Below are positions 17,713 through 29,103 of a stretch of DNA of 64,000 bases, piece after piece. The translations under genes and the position numbers were made by a program. The notes under the pieces were generated by a model. It saw only the letters and a list, made by a program, of their open reading frames with translations, did no database searches and had not been told where the DNA came from. Origin of the DNA: Lucifuga dentata (taxonomy: Eukaryota > Chordata > Actinopteri > Ophidiiformes > Bythitidae); assembly GCA_014773175.1 (NCBI GenBank), contig VXCM01002814.1, positions 68,978 through 132,977 on the forward strand, written 5' to 3'. Numbering within the stretch: position 1 is the first letter of the stretch; the number at the start of each line of letters is the position of its first letter.

Positions 17713-20700
17713 TGTGTTTTGGTCAATGATCAAGTGATAATATACGATTGAATGTTTACTATATCAACAAAGGCTACATGATTTGCAACAATTTCCTGAA
17801 TACACAATAATAAATTTCACTTTTGCTTGCAGTCAGTCTAGAAACACTATTTTGATCTTAAACTTGCATCTGTGAATCTAATGTCTGATTTAAAGCCAAC
17901 TGTTTGGTATTGTTCGGATTCCCACAGTGTTCTGTATGTGTATTCAAAGCCATCCTCTGGTTGCTGTTGAGGGTTCAATGAAAAAGTCTCATCCATTGGT
18001 ATCATCCTTATGTCTGTGCAGCTGGATTATGGGCATCTTGAGTTGGGATGGATGGGAATCTCTCCCTCTAAGCCTTTCCAGACCCTGAGGGGGGATTCTC
18101 ACAGCCAAGCCAGCATAGAATATTACTGAAATCTGCATGGGTGCTCAGAGAGCTGAGCTCCTGCTAAAGATTTGTGAAAAAGTCAAGATATGATGTCACC
18201 CTGTCACACATTGGTGCAAAGAATTCCAAGTGAAAAAGTAGAAATACAGTAAGTGAAAACTGTGCTGCAATGTGCCTATTCAGCTATTTGTATAAAGTTT
18301 CATAAAGAACAGGCTGCAGTGTCAGGAGAGGATGGTTACATAATACTGATGCAGGATGAGGAACTGTTGACAGCTTCCACAGTATAGCTCTCAAAAATGT
18401 CTTGCCTTTCTAACCACCGGATGATTATGGGTTTTATGGATCAGATTATTAATACTTCCAATACATCACTTTCAACAGGGAAAATGTGCATCTTGGACAG
18501 AAGTAATCCCCAAAGGTATCTTTATGTGTTCAAATAGTTATTTTTACCAGCTGAACTTTAATAGTTAGGTGTAACAACATCGATAGAATATCGATCCACA
18601 AGATCAATAGCATGCCAATGTCATGTTTAATTAAAATATATTTTTGGAACACATTTCTTTTTAATAAAGGTTTTTACAGTGTGATCTTATATTTATCACC
18701 AATTAAAATGACCAAAGCAATTTTTTATAGCATTATTTATACCTATTTTGCCTTTACATTGTACAAAAGCTACAGTAAGTTAGTTTTATATTTACATACT
18801 ATTTTTCCAAAAGCTATTATTAATGACTTATTGCACAAAACTACAAGTAATGATAGTAGTTTGGTGACAAAGCAGTTTTACAGGTTGCAGAAAGCATAAA
18901 AAGACACTGTTATATTTTATCACTATGTAAGTTTTATGCAACTTATAATGTGACAGGTATCATAGTGGCGTGAGTAAAACATCCACAAAGAATCCTTTGC
19001 CCAGATAAAGTATAAAGCTAAAAAAGTAAAGCAGAAATTTTAACATTTTTTGGACAGTAGCATATAATGGTATTCATGCTTGTGGGGAGGAATTATTGCA
19101 CATGGAAAGGGAAAAATGTTAATTACGTGCATGCAATGGATTAAGTCAATGAAATTCAACCAACAGGAAACTGGAGATTTATTTTTTGGAAACTACACTG
19201 TGCTTCTTGGCATGTGAAGAATGGAACTGATTAAGGGTTTGATCTACTATATATATGTCTGTGTATACTACATCAATAAACAGGCACAGCCTCATATATT
19301 CACACAATTTAGGAGATACTAACCTGAACTGCCATTGCTACCTTTTGTTTTATGGAGTTACATGTTGCAGTCCTATTGCACTTAGGGAGGACAGACATGA
19401 CCTAATTCTGGTCCCAGTAGACAGTGTGGCTCCTTCTGTCTGTGCCCTGGGGCATGCGGGGCACTGGACAAGGCGAGACGGTTCTCAGTGTGGGCTTTTG
19501 GCCACGTGAACCCTCTAGTAGGAGGATTCTGTTATCACACATTTGTCACATCCTTTATTTAGGGGTTCAACATCTGAAATTCAGAATCTTCATCAACCAT
19601 CTGGAAAAATGATTGCTAATGGTATATTTACTCTCTTTTTCACTGAAAATATGTCAATGAGGTGTCTGTCAGCAGCACACACACGTTGTGTACTTGTATG
19701 GCAATCATATGCAAGACTGAAGCTAAACCTGCAGGATGCAGTACCCACTGATGCTGGCACATGCAGGACGGCTGGGGGGAGCTTGGCGGACTTTCAGGTG
19801 GAAGAGTTGGCGGAGGAGGGCTAAGTGGGTTTCGGCTTAGGGCAGACATCCCTGTGGTTAAAGGGATTACACGCTGGCCTGTTCCTGGTGGACAACAGAG
19901 GGCTGATTAATGTAGCCACAAGGTTAAAAAGCTACTTTTAGTCTGAGAGACCACAGAGGGATCAGATGGAGGAGAAGGAGATGATAATCCATCGCTGTGA
20001 TGGATTACCTATCTCAAACATGTTTCAAGTCTCTATAAGTTGATTTTTATAGTGTCTGATACAAATGACAGTCTGGGAAAAAATTTTAAAAAAATGGTTG
20101 TATGCCAGTTGTATATATTGGGCTCAAACATGCAAAACATGCAAAATCTATGCTCCTTGAAGTACTACACCAGTGTTTCAGACATGTTCACCACCCTGTT
20201 CTTTCGTAAGTATTTTGAAGTTGTCATGCAGAACTGTGGCTGTTGCCCCTGACAGGCAATCTTCAGACATTTTGATAAATTTTCAGTTCCAACTCTGATG
20301 TTTTGGTAAATTTATGGTGGCCTTGCTGCAGTCTTGGAAAAATGTAAAAATTTTAAAGTGAAGGCATGTGTTGCCAGATTACACAGGGGCCAGTGTGGCG
20401 ACTCTCTTGCCTTATTATGTCACTTTCGACAAACTAGAGGTATGCTGCTACAGTGAATATGGTTAAGGAGGAAAGGACTGCAGTGAACCAGGGAAGCCTA
20501 AAACCTCACACCAATGGGAATACAGATTTGTCCAAACACTGTACTTTAGATTGAAGTTGAATGATTAATTGCTTTGCACAGATTTGCATGGATTCTGATA
20601 TGCCCTGAGCCCTATATCTATGGAGAATCTGTGATGAAGTTTTGATTTGGTTCACAAGCACAGTCTCACCTGGATGTCACCATACAGTAGGGTACACATA

Positions 20701-22252
20701 AGCCAATGGGAAACACAATGTGAGCGATATGTGGGAAGCGTCATGTCCAAACAGGACTGGTATTATTAAGGAACTGAAAGAAATTTTGCAAAATTCAACT
20801 TTAAACCAAGCAGGAAATGAGATGTTCTCCCTCTTTCGAACACACTTTTTGTTGCCAGACAAGCAGTGAAGATGCTAAATTCTGGGAGGCAGATTCAAAG
20901 GCAACAGCAGCAGATGTTCTTATAAGGAAAAGCCACAGCAAGACAGGATGTGGTAAAACAAATGCCTTGAACTAGTTGGATGAATTTCATGTTATTTGAA
21001 GGAGCATGTGTATATTCATATGAGTGTGCAAGGAGAAAATGAGATCAAATCCATCCAAGTCAGGCTGAGACCCAAGCTGGTGTTAGAAAGGAGCCATGGC
21101 TAATCTTTCTGGGTTCTGGATGAAAAAAAAAAATCAGATGGAGAGAGACAGCTGTAGAAAGCTGTAGGAAAGCTCTGCTGTTGTTCAGTTTGGTCAGAAG
21201 TCTGAAGGGGTGGCACACAGGAATCCATTACAGTATATTTAACCTTTGATGTGGTGATTAACCTCTGAGAAACTGTGGTATCCATCCAAACTGATATAGA
21301 AGTTTACAGTTATAGCTATTAAAAAAAAAACAACAAACTGCTCTGATTTTTAACTTATGTAAATGAAGTGCTTGAGTAGGATTCACTGCTTTGATCAGTT
21401 CCAGGCATTGGAGCAGTATCAGAGCAGTTTGGTGAGATGTGATGTTGAAAAAAACCCAAAAAACTAATTGGCTATTTTGAGTGGAAAAATAAATTCTAGC
21501 TGTGGGAGACTACAATCAGTGTCAGATATGAATGTGTGGGGCTGAGGAGAATTAACTCTTCATCAGGAAAACTATGGTAGTTTATTTGCGTCAGTTACTT
21601 CAGGAGAAATTAGAGCTGATTGTCAGATCTGACTAATTTTGTCAGTCATATAAATTAATGGTGAAACAAATTAGCTGAGGGGCCCTTAAAGGATCATAAC
21701 AGCTATTTTGCATGTTTGAGCCTAATATATTCAATTTTCATACATGTAACGTTACTGGCAATCATTTCCCANCATGTTTGAGCCTAATATATTCAATTTT
21801 CATACATGTAACGTTACTGGCAATCATTTCCCAAACCACACACAACTGGAATGGTGTATTAAAATAGTTTTTTTCCTACCTTTCAGACCACCATTGGTTT
21901 CAGTTCATTCTGGTATGTTATTAAAATCAACTTGTTGATACTTGAAATGCCCTCGTGAACAACACCAATATTCAAAGTTTTTTTTCTTCTTCAAAGTAAT
22001 GTAATTTTAGCATTTAAGCACAATAAAAAGCACGGAGTGATCTGAAAATGCTTCCTTGTGTGCATTCAATATAGTCCCAAAAGAAGATCTGTGTTTATCA
22101 AAAAATTTTAATGACTGTGACTTCATAAGGCTGCGTAACTATTAGCAGGCGAAACATTGATTTTTAAGGTGAGTGTATCGCTTGAATATTTGATTTTGAA
22201 AGATTAAGAGATTTTGCAAAATATCAGGAAAGCTGAAATANNNNNNNNNNNN

Positions 22253-22321
<69 letters not shown>

Positions 22322-25300
22322 TTTTTTTTTGTTTTTGCACACTACAAAAGCCTGGACCTCTCGTTTCTAATATGTTCTAATATGCTGTATAATATGCCAC
22401 TGTAAGAATGCAATGGAAAATTAACTTGGGAAAGACTTTTAAAGAAGGCTACACAACAGATGATGCTTACTGCACATGATTGGATGATTCCTATCTCCAA
22501 TCTGGAAAACTATGGCAAGTTTTTAGTTTCTAATGAAAAAAATAATCAGCTGCAGAATCATGCCTCCATGAACAAGATTGCCAAGATTCCAGAATCTTCT
22601 TTTCACTGTTGTGGATAACACTGGTATTTCAGCATGTACTATTTAAAGGAGCAGCCTGTGCAGCGTCTGTTTCTCAAACTACAGACCCTGATGAACTTAT
22701 CCTGTTGAACAAGTTGTGAATCTGGGCCTTCTGCTTCTTTTTCTGTTCTGGTTAGATTCAGTTTACCTTTTTCTCTCAGGACTGTGGTGGAAACCTTTGA
22801 ATAAAATCTTCTGTTTCTGGGCAATCTGTGGGATACCCTTCATTTTGTGAAACAATACACTGATAAGTTTCTTGAGAAAGCAGTTTTGTTTAGCCATTTT
22901 TGAACACAGAATTAGACTTTAGGAATGCCAATACCTTGAAACCCAAGTAAAGACAAGTTACCTGCTTATTTAAAACAGAATAATGGGTTTCAGATGTGTT
23001 AACACAATTGCAAAGGTGTTTCTAATAGCCAATTAGCATTTAAACATGATTAATTAAGGATGACCTTATCATTAGAATACTAGAGTAATGGGGCTTTGAA
23101 GTTTTATGTGAATAAATAATTATTGAATAATTCCCAGCATTAATAATAATTTGCAACAGTATTAATGTCATGGCTTTATATTTAAATCAACTTAATGTCA
23201 CCTTGGTGAACACAAGTATCAGTTTCTATCAAAAATTTGAAAATTCCTCAGTAATTCCAAACTTTTGAATGCTAGTGTAGTTAATTACATACTGGTGGAT
23301 ATATTTTCACATTACTGACCAAACTAAAACTTTTTGTTTTAATGATCTGCCCCTCACCCAACAGAGCCTTGCCAGCTGGGAGACGGAGAACAAAATCCAC
23401 TGTCAGCAGACTTTAGTAGATGGTGACGGCCCCAAAACCTACTGGACCCGAGAGCTGAACGGTGATGAGCTCACACTGGTGAGCTCTCAGCATCATCTTA
23501 AGACATTCAATACATGAATGCTTATCAAAGAAAAAATGCCTCATGAGGACATAAGCTTCTCCAAAATGCAGATGAATCAGGTCTAATTTCTGGAAAAGAG
23601 ATTTCAAAAATGATTACATCATTAGATCTAATGATCAGATCAGGATCAGACCACGAAGGGCGTGTTTTTTACTTGTGTCTGTTGGTTGGTTAGTTTGTTT
23701 CTTAGCAAAGTTACAAAAACAATTTAGACAACCATTTCTTTTTTCAGGATTCCGTAGCATTACAAGTTAGGGCATTTTCATGTTTTTTGTCATTTTCTTC
23801 AAAAGTAATACACCAAACTCAATCCATGATAGACAATCAGTCCCATGATAGAATATCAATATGTACAACTTGATCCTGTCCCAGACAAGGATTCAGCTCT
23901 GGGCAGACTAAAATATATGTTTGGACAGGAAGAACATTAATAGAATTGTTGTGCAGTGATGAAGAGCAGTGGAAACATACAGCCATGTGCAACTGAGATG
24001 ATGCTAATTTAGTGGCATATTAATGCATTTTTAATAGTTAAGGAGAGAAAGCCAGAAAAATATTATGGGGAATTTCTTAAAACAAAACAAAACAAAAAAA
24101 ACAAACAAACAAACAAACAAACAAACAAACAAAAAAAACTACACAGCGTCACACTAAATAAGTGAAGCTCATTCATAAAGCTTTCCTTTTGTCAATCAGC
24201 CCACTGATGTCCCATTAAAGTAGCATTGTTTTAAGGTGTGTCTCAGGTAAAACCCAATGAAGATCAGCGTGATAATGATCTGCTTCATACTTAAGAGGCA
24301 GGCTTTATACAGCTTCATCTGGTGTTATACACTGGCACATTAAATCAGCAAAGACAACATAAATTCTGCTTTAGAGCTCCACACTTTCAGAGACTGACAC
24401 TAAGATAACAGGTAAACACACACATTAACCTCAGTAGTGTGTGATCGCTGTATGCAGCTAATCTTTATGGTTTGTGTGTTACACACAGGAAGCTCAGAAG
24501 GCATCGGATGCATTTAAAATGGGATTGTAAAGCAGGTAGTGTACTCTGAGAAATGGTTAACGAACTGAGGCAGGGGGTGTATGAAGTCACCCTGGAGATT
24601 CATCCATAAAGGAAATGAGAGGGGCCTTTTCCCAAGGAGCCCAGCTTTCATCCTTCCCACAGAGAGATGTGAAAGGAGAACAAGAGGAGCTGCTTGCTTA
24701 CACTGCAGTAGTAACCCTGTATTTAGCCAGATTAATATGGGTAGGAGTCACTCTGTCTAAAGCCCCCCCAAATGATGTGCAGGAGTTGAGTCCAAGACCA
24801 ATGGACCGACCGATGGTTCTCAGGAACTCAGTAGCTGTGCTCTGTGAACAATGTCTACACAGTCTGCTTTATTGCGTGCAAATGTTTGATGGGTGAATTT
24901 CCAAAACACAAAACAGTAAAGATTTTGATGGTGGACTGTGCAGTAATCGCAGGGTGTTTGCATAGATAGTAGGTAGAAGTGCAGAGACAGTTTTTGGTAT
25001 AATCCCTCAATACTGTTTCATTGTTCAGGCTGTCAAAGTGAGAAGAAGGCAGAACATATCAAATCCTTCCAGTGTTGGGGTGATAAAAGCAGAATGCATT
25101 AAAGCTGACAGCAACTGTCACACTTTGGCCTGGCTGCCCTGGAGGAGCTGAAGTATTCATTCGCTAATGGAGATCGATCTAGCTGAGATGTGACAATAAC
25201 AGCACAATCTCTATGCGACTCTGCTCTTCTCAGCTCAGGCCTCGTCGCTGTCACACCATCCAACACTACTTTTACTACAGTGCAGCTCACAAACATCTAA

Positions 25301-27377
25301 TCTTTAATTATTTGAACAACAAAAATCTGCAGGGAAGTGGAGAATTTGGATAGCTGGATATGCGTTGCTCACAAGAAGACTCCACTCCAACAACCATTTT
25401 ATGGTCATTTCATGGTCCTATGCATGATGTTGAACAGTTCAAAACTCACCATTTTTAAAAAGGGAATAAGATAATATCCTTTTTGCTGTTGCCTAGCAAC
25501 AGTGTTCTCACCTTTGCAAATGAAAATTAATAGTTAAAGAAATCTTTGGCTGGCAATCCTAAACAGCGGCCCTCGATCACAGTAAGGACACATCCTCCAT
25601 CAGTCAATTTAGTGCTTATCGCCAAAGACAGCCTGCAAAAAAATTCTGTCATAAATTTAGGACCATATAGAAAAGAAAAGGCTCTGCACATTGGATCCAG
25701 TGCAAGTAAAAAACCTCATTGTTTTATTAAATTTAGGACCAAAGCTCTGACTGTGAACATTGAGTACTGCTATGACCCACCAATACAGATTAATGAAACG
25801 TTGCCTACATAGGCTTTTAATGCTAGTGCTACAATTCACCAGGCATTCATCGCACAATCTGACATGCATCAAACTTGATATTGTACAATCAGACATAGAA
25901 ACCCATCTCACAGTATGACATGCAATGAACAAATAAGGTCGCTGTAATCGCTCAGTTTGCAGGAGACAACAGGAAATGTATATGCCTCTTCTGTTGGCTT
26001 TGGTTGAGTCTCACATTATTCAATGTCTTTTCCTCTCGGGAGCAGCAACAGCAAGTCATTTGCAATATTTTGCCAGTGGATCTATTTTCCTTGCACACTA
26101 GTGTCAGGTAAAATTTCTCATTGATTCACTTGGGTGTTCAACAAACCAACCAACCAACCAACCAACCAACCAACCAACCAACCAACCAACCAAACAAACA
26201 AACAAACAAAACCAACCAATTAAACATCTTGACAGTTATCAGGAAATTATATCAGTTCAGTGTCTAACAACAGCTATGCCTGCTTAAAAAAAAAAAATAA
26301 AAAAGTTGCTGTGGTGAGTAATGTGGTACTTATTAAATGCTTACTGTTAATCCTGGAGGATTTTATGCCTCTCAAGCAAAAAATAGATTTGAATCATTTT
26401 TTCAACCAAGTGACCCCATTTTTTTGGGACCCAAATAAACAGTCTGAATTGGCTTCCAAAAAAACCCCCAGATGCTGAGACAACTAAATTGCAGCATTTC
26501 AGCTAAACACTGAAAGGAGGCCTCGCAGTCATAAAGCTATGGTCTGATTGTCTGTGGCAGTTTGCACTATAAGTGGGGCACATTTCCATATGATTTGCAT
26601 GATCCGTTTAATTGGTTTGGTCTAGAAGCTGTTTAAGGGTTAAGTCTTGGAATTCTCTCCAGCTAGATCAGCCTAAAATAAAATAAGAAAGTAATGACAC
26701 ATTAGAAAATGGATTCCAACACTTCTAGCTCGAGTATTCAGGGAACTGGATACATAAATCAGTTATTAAGTAGTTTCATTTGTTTGCATCACCATCAGTT
26801 GTCGGTTATGCAACAAACAAACCAATCTGGAATCACCCAGATTGATGGGCAGAATTTAAATTGTGATGGTATGACTCATACATCTTCTCTTAACAATTTT
26901 CGTGACATTCCAGGTTTTTGACAAATTCAAAGATTCCTTAAAGTAGATCTACCAGTTTTAACCACAAAACACAAATTCCCTTACTAACACTTTAATTTAC
27001 TACTAAAGACATACTCAGTACCTAAAATTACATTGACATGTTAAGTATGCCAAGGCTAAGGCTCCTAACTATCAATATCTCTTAACAGAATAGTATCATG
27101 AGATAGTCTTGAAGCATTCTACAGCCTTTCATTTCAGTGAGGAAGTCAAACAATAATTTCAGAAAATATATTTTAAAGGGGAATTAAAGGAAAAATGAAT
27201 AAAAGTAGGCTCAGTGCGACAGGTGTTTGTTAAAGTAAATAATTAGACACAGATATAAAATTTCCTGCTAGCCGAGGATGAGTACTACATGACTAAAATG
27301 CAGAAATATTTCTTTGTTTCCTCCAGATATTTGGGGCAGATGACGTAGTGTGCACACGGATTTACGTGCGGGAATGA
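12907..27377 (+). CDS. crabp1: Cellular retinoic acid-binding protein 1, complete, 4 exons
   Basis: Exons are 12907-12976, 16701-16879, 23365-23478 and 27327-27377, totalling 414 nt, or 137 aa. The exon sizes and phases are those of the intracellular lipid-binding protein family. The protein begins [20 protein letters not shown], continues with [37 protein letters not shown] and ETVDGRKCK, and ends [14 protein letters not shown]. The C-terminal R-x-Y pair (Arg-Ile-Tyr) is part of the carboxylate-binding site for retinoic acid, and the helix-turn-helix lid is in exon 1. CRABP1 is a cytosolic beta-barrel that binds all-trans retinoic acid and limits or channels its signalling in embryonic neural and limb tissue. 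The start is supported by the conserved MxNFAG opening and the upstream TATA box. The long introns (3.7, 6.5 and 3.8 kb) may hold enhancers. Confidence 0.97.
12977..16700. other. crabp1 intron 1
   Basis: 3.7 kb of intron. The blocks at about 14000-14340 and 15240-15430 are less AT-rich and look non-repetitive, so they are candidates for conserved noncoding elements. The rest is AT-rich with a short (TTTA)n at 15825-15848. No coding exon is seen. Confidence 0.5.
15409..15421 (-). promoter_or_regulatory. DR1-type nuclear-receptor half-site pair in crabp1 intron 1
   Basis: The minus strand reads AGGTTA C AGGTCA, one mismatch from a perfect DR1. It lies at the edge of a GC-richer block (about 15240-15420) inside intron 1. 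RXR-type receptors bind such sites, which is relevant to a retinoid gene, but a single 13-bp match can occur by chance. Confidence 0.2.
17483..17720. repeat. Compound microsatellite (GT)n, (CT)n, (GT)n
   Basis: Runs of GT at 17484-17522, CT at about 17617-17668 and GT at about 17678-17717, within crabp1 intron 2. Confidence 0.9.
19989..20155. mobile_element. MITE family copy 3, partial
   Basis: Shares tgatggattacctatc, 'ataagttgatttttatag' and gggctcaaacatgcaaaa with the interior and right end of the family. The left half and the final ggtcctttaa are missing or degraded. It lies in crabp1 intron 2. Confidence 0.6.
21686..22240. mobile_element. MITE family copy 4, reversed interior, cut by an assembly gap
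   Basis: Starts ttaaaggatcataac and continues with the long terminal repeat. The interior blocks are in the opposite orientation to the copy at 63568. The 12-N gap at 22241 and a poly-T run end it. An artefactual 61-bp duplication around the N at 21772 lies inside its terminal repeat. Confidence 0.65.
21711..21833. repeat. Assembly duplication: two 61-bp copies around one N (21772)
   Basis: 21711-21771 and 21773-21833 are identical and separated by a single N. This is most simply two overlapping contig ends that were not merged. Confidence 0.85.
22241..22330. other. 12-N gap followed by a long poly-T run
   Basis: Twelve unknown bases and then about 68 T residues, ending gtttttttttg. It is probably a sequencing break at a homopolymer, so the true length is unknown. 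Confidence 0.8.
24095..24133. repeat. (AACA)n microsatellite
   Basis: About ten AAAC/AACA units in a row in crabp1 intron 3. Confidence 0.85.
26141..26210. repeat. (AACC)n then (AACA)n microsatellite
   Basis: About 14 AACC units change abruptly to AACA units, a compound array in crabp1 intron 3. Confidence 0.9.
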
Positions 27378-27694
27378 AGAGCTGTGCAGCTTCAGCGGGA
27401 CCAGACAGGAAACGCAGGACAGGAACACAGCTGGACCATAACTCTTTTAAACCCAACAATGCTCTGTCATGCTAACATGCTAACATATTTACCATGTATC
27501 TTGTGTAATTTCTCAGCAAAAACCTGTGTAATCTCCACATCCAAAAGCAATGTTTGTGTAAGTGAGTAATGTGTCTTATACTCAGTAACAGTAGCTGGAT
27601 GCTCAGTGTCCATATCTGCAAACCTGGTGTTGTTTCTTTGTAGAATGTAGTCGTCAGTTAGATCAGATAAGCATTCAACTTCAGTGCAAGCAAC

Positions 27695-27700
27695 AATAAA
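27695..27700 (+). terminator. Polyadenylation signal candidate for crabp1
   Basis: AATAAA about 320 nt after the crabp1 stop, giving a 3' UTR of ordinary length. Confidence 0.45.
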
Positions 27701-28521
27701 CATGGGACAAATGTCTTGATAGTTTCATAGTTCTTTTTCCATAATATGTATTCAGATATTTTTAATCAATTGGAGTGCCAATGTGTGTATTCATTTGGAG
27801 TTGAGCAACAGACATTTTTAAAATATTACTTGTCCCTCCTTATAAAGACAACTTAAGCCTGGCGAGGTTGCGTGTGGCAAATATGACGTAATCATGGTGT
27901 CACATTGCTATGGACCTGCACAACGTTGCTCAACCTCAAAGCTTTTATGGCTTGATGTGTGTGGCGTGAGTGATGCTGTGTTCAAAATGTTAACATTCAT
28001 ACGTCTTTCTACACAGGTGGACAGACCGTCTCTTTTTTTTTGTGACACTTTTGTTTGCTTAGCCACAAGTTAGCTTTGATTGACTGCTATTTTCTCTCCA
28101 CTGCCACCAGTCCTTCCACAGACTATTGCAATGGAGAACGCATCAAGCATAAATACCTTTTGTCTCTGTAGAAGTGTGTATGCCAGCAATGAAGGAAATC
28201 ATGTGTCTAATACAATACTGAGGCAACATGATTAAAGACAGAATGTGGTGCAAAAATAAGCTCAGACAGACTGGATAAATACAGTCAGAACCACCAAACA
28301 CACGGATTAATGCTACAGTTACACATTTACACGAGTCCTCTTTCCATGAAGAAAAAACATAAAAGCTTTCATTCTTAATAGCTTTTGAATTCATAGGAGG
28401 ACATGGGGACATTTATTATTATTATTATTTTGGGAAAGAGAAGTAGATGTGAAGTAGAAATGAGCAAATTTGTGCTCATGTGACTTTACCCTTAGGGTCT
28501 GTCATGTGGAGACATTATTGG

Positions 28522-28525
<4 letters not shown>

Positions 28526-28558
<33 letters not shown>
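28526..28558. repeat. (AC)n microsatellite
   Basis: An uninterrupted run of AC dinucleotides, about 16 units. Confidence 0.9.
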
Positions 28559-28559
<1 letters not shown>

Positions 28560-28775
28560 ATAACATTATGGTCAGTTTGTCTGACCTCTTTTGCTTCACT
28601 AGGTATTCTTACATGATTGCACATTGCTCTAAGGTGCCCCGTTTCACACATAAGATTCTCTAGCAAACAGGAAAGTAGACACTCTTTATTTAGCTGCAGT
28701 AATTTAGTTATATTTGCAAGCTGCAATACAGTGATCAGACTGGCAACATGGTAATCTAACTTATAAAGGCAGGAA

Positions 28776-29103
28776 TCTCTGTCTGTCTGTGGCATCAATA
28801 TCTCTAGAACCCGGCACTGTATGAAGTTGATATTCGGCAGGTTTATTGTTCAGGACCCAAGGGCGTGCAGTGTTGCGTGTGAAGTTGTTTGGATGAGAGG
28901 CTCTCGAATTGACCTGTGCCAGTAAAAAGTAGTCTGCGTGGCAGGATATGCTCCGGTCCAGTGACAAGGTCTCAACCCGACTCCATATAACCAACAAAGC
29001 TAGCTCATGAGGACGTGCAGAACAAAGCTATGGCAAGCTGTGGCGCACACCATAAAGTCTGGCCTGTTCCGAACAGGTACATTTTCAATGGGCCCTGCAC
29101 TAG
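28776..29103 (+). mobile_element. Helitron-like non-autonomous element, 328 bp
   Basis: Begins TCTCTGTCTGTC after an A and ends CTAG before a T, the insertion pattern of Helitrons (5' TC, 3' CTRR, A/T target). A near-perfect hairpin, cctgttccgaacagg, lies about 30 bp before the 3' end. A second copy in the other orientation at 48858-49181 shares both ends and the hairpin. No Rep/helicase is encoded. Confidence 0.55.

Larger units (their letters stand above)
16880..23364. other. crabp1 intron 2
   Basis: 6.5 kb of intron. It holds a poly-A stretch broken by an N (17381-17416), a compound GT/CT/GT microsatellite (17483-17720), MITE copies 3 and 4, one assembly duplication and the 12-N gap at 22241-22252. 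I see no exon in it. Confidence 0.6.
23479..27326. other. crabp1 intron 3
   Basis: 3.8 kb of intron with two tetranucleotide runs, (AACA)n at about 24095-24133 and (AACC)n grading into (AACA)n at about 26141-26210. No exon or transposase is recognisable. Confidence 0.6.

Noticed and set aside
28502..28798. 98-codon minus-strand frame across the (AC)n run
   Set aside because: It includes a microsatellite-encoded VCVCVC stretch and has no homology.
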